Assembly: GCA_017477805.1 (NCBI GenBank)
Contig: JAFUUM010000081.1
Span: 1-5,393, forward strand
Reading direction: 5' to 3'
Length of the DNA: 5,393 nucleotides
Origin: Lachnospiraceae bacterium
GTDB taxonomy: Bacteria; Bacillota; Clostridia; Lachnospirales; Lachnospiraceae
Numbering within the stretch: the stretch's first letter is position 1; each line of letters opens with the position of its first letter. The notes under the pieces are model-generated. The model was not told the origin of the DNA. It did not search any database and was given only the letters and a program-made list of their open reading frames with translations. Shown here piece after piece: positions 4,646-5,393 of the stretch. The position numbers and the translations under genes were made by a program.

Positions 4646-5393
4646 CAGGGCGGTGATGGCGCCTACAGCGGTGGTGCAGATGGCACCGCAGGCATTGGCG
4701 GTGTTCAGGGCGTTATCGATGGACTCACCGCTTACAATCTCGGAAGCAAGTGCGGCAACAAAACTGTCCCCGGCGCCCGTAGCATCCACGGGATCGATGG
4801 GAAGAGCGGGAAGTTTGATGGTCTTTTTAGAATTCTTAAAGAGGCATCCTTTTGCACCTAATTTGATCACCACGTTTTGAATCTCGTAACGTAAGAACAC
4901 ATCCGCCATTTCCTCGGGATCTTCCTTGCCGGTATAGTACTTGGCCTCATCCTCGTTGGGAGTGATAAAGGTCAAAAGCGGCAGGGCGTCTTTCAAGTCA
5001 TCCAATGTCAGCTTTCTGAAATTGGGAAGTTTGGTATCTCCGAAGATGAGGACACCTGCATCAGTCTCAGTTTTTAAGACTGACAGGATGATCTCCGGAT
5101 CATCGAAGGGCGCACGGAAGAGAGAACCCAGGATCACGGCCTTTGCACTCCCGATCACGGAAGCATACTGTTCCGGGTGGAAGTTATAGCGGTGGGACTG
5201 ATTGGTGATGGATTTTCTGGTGCCATCCTCGTTAACGAACATGGTGGTTACAGGCGTGGGATGCTCTGCGGAGCGTACGATATGAGACGTGTCCACACCG
5301 TACCTGGTCAGGGCACCCGTGATCATGTCCCCGGCATCATCCGCGCCGAGATGGCAGAGGATCCCCGTTTTCATCCCCAGTTTGGCGGCAGTG
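4601..5393 (-). CDS. PfkB-family carbohydrate kinase, N-terminus beyond the right edge
   Basis: The minus frame is open to the window edge and gives 263 visible residues ending at TGA (4603-4601). The visible protein starts with TAAKLGMKTG, which matches the segment just after the N-terminal glycine-rich motif of ribokinase-like enzymes. Roughly 30 to 50 residues are therefore missing, and the methionine at 5374 is internal rather than the start. Numbering from that methionine, ITPNEDEA (137-144) is the conserved TPNE-EA segment, KLGAKG (171-176) is the usual turn, and DATGAGDSFVAALA (197-210) is PfkB signature 2 with catalytic base D203 and the anion-hole GAG. The enzyme should phosphorylate a sugar or related substrate with ATP in the cytoplasm. 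Substrate cannot be told from this part; fructokinase, ribokinase and ketodeoxygluconate kinase types all remain possible. It converges on the helicase gene with only 20 bp between stop codons and is probably functionally separate. Confidence 0.9.
   Translation of the reverse strand, partial: TAAKLGMKTGILCHLGADDAGDMITGALTRYGVDTSHIVRSAEHPTPVTTMFVNEDGTRKSITNQSHRYNFHPEQYASVIGSAKAVILGSLFRAPFDDPEIILSVLKTETDAGVLIFGDTKLPNFRKLTLDDLKDALPLLTFITPNEDEAKYYTGKEDPEEMADVFLRYEIQNVVIKLGAKGCLFKNSKKTIKLPALPIDPVDATGAGDSFVAALASEIVSGESIDNALNTANACGAICTTAVGAITALKNKEQVEAFLKKYA

Noticed and set aside
5372..5374. ATG as the start of the sugar kinase
   Set aside because: The frame continues upstream to the window edge as TAAKLG, which fits the PfkB fold, and the N-terminal glycine-rich region would be missing if translation began here.

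Overview
The window looks like chromosomal sequence from a Gram-positive anaerobe of the Bacillota, most likely class Clostridia and perhaps Lachnospiraceae. This is inferred from AGGAGG-type ribosome binding sites, moderate GC content, a Suv3-type helicase and an XRE-HD regulator of a kind I associate with gut clostridia. No rRNA, tRNA, CRISPR array or recognisable transposase is present.

Layout, left to right. Bases 1-313 hold no gene I recognise, only an orphan frame open at the left edge and a weak hairpin. Bases 314-1129 (minus strand) encode an XRE helix-turn-helix fused to a RelA/SpoT-type (p)ppGpp hydrolase (HD) domain with no synthetase domain. The 248-bp divergent intergenic region carries a cluster of nested inverted repeats (1184-1275) upstream of that gene and a plausible sigma-A-type promoter (1322-1350) for the plus-strand genes. 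Bases 1378-2463 encode a six-helix membrane diguanylate cyclase with intact GGEEF and RxxD inhibitory site. Two bases after its stop codon begins a 704-residue Suv3-like DExH RNA helicase (2466-4580) with basic ends and a C-terminal four-cysteine motif. A hairpin that probably terminates this operon overlaps the end of a convergent PfkB-family sugar kinase (4601 to the right edge, minus strand), whose N-terminus lies outside the window.

How the genes may work together. The cyclase and helicase are almost certainly one transcription and translation unit. An AAGGAGG lies 25 nt before the helicase start with a perfect 6-bp hairpin in between, so initiation is either coupled to cyclase translation or bridged by the hairpin. 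A c-di-GMP synthase paired with an RNA-decay-type helicase, next to a divergent alarmone hydrolase-regulator, suggests a locus connecting nucleotide second messengers to RNA metabolism. That functional link is inference; the domains and gene arrangement are read directly from the sequence. The kinase is probably an unrelated neighbour.
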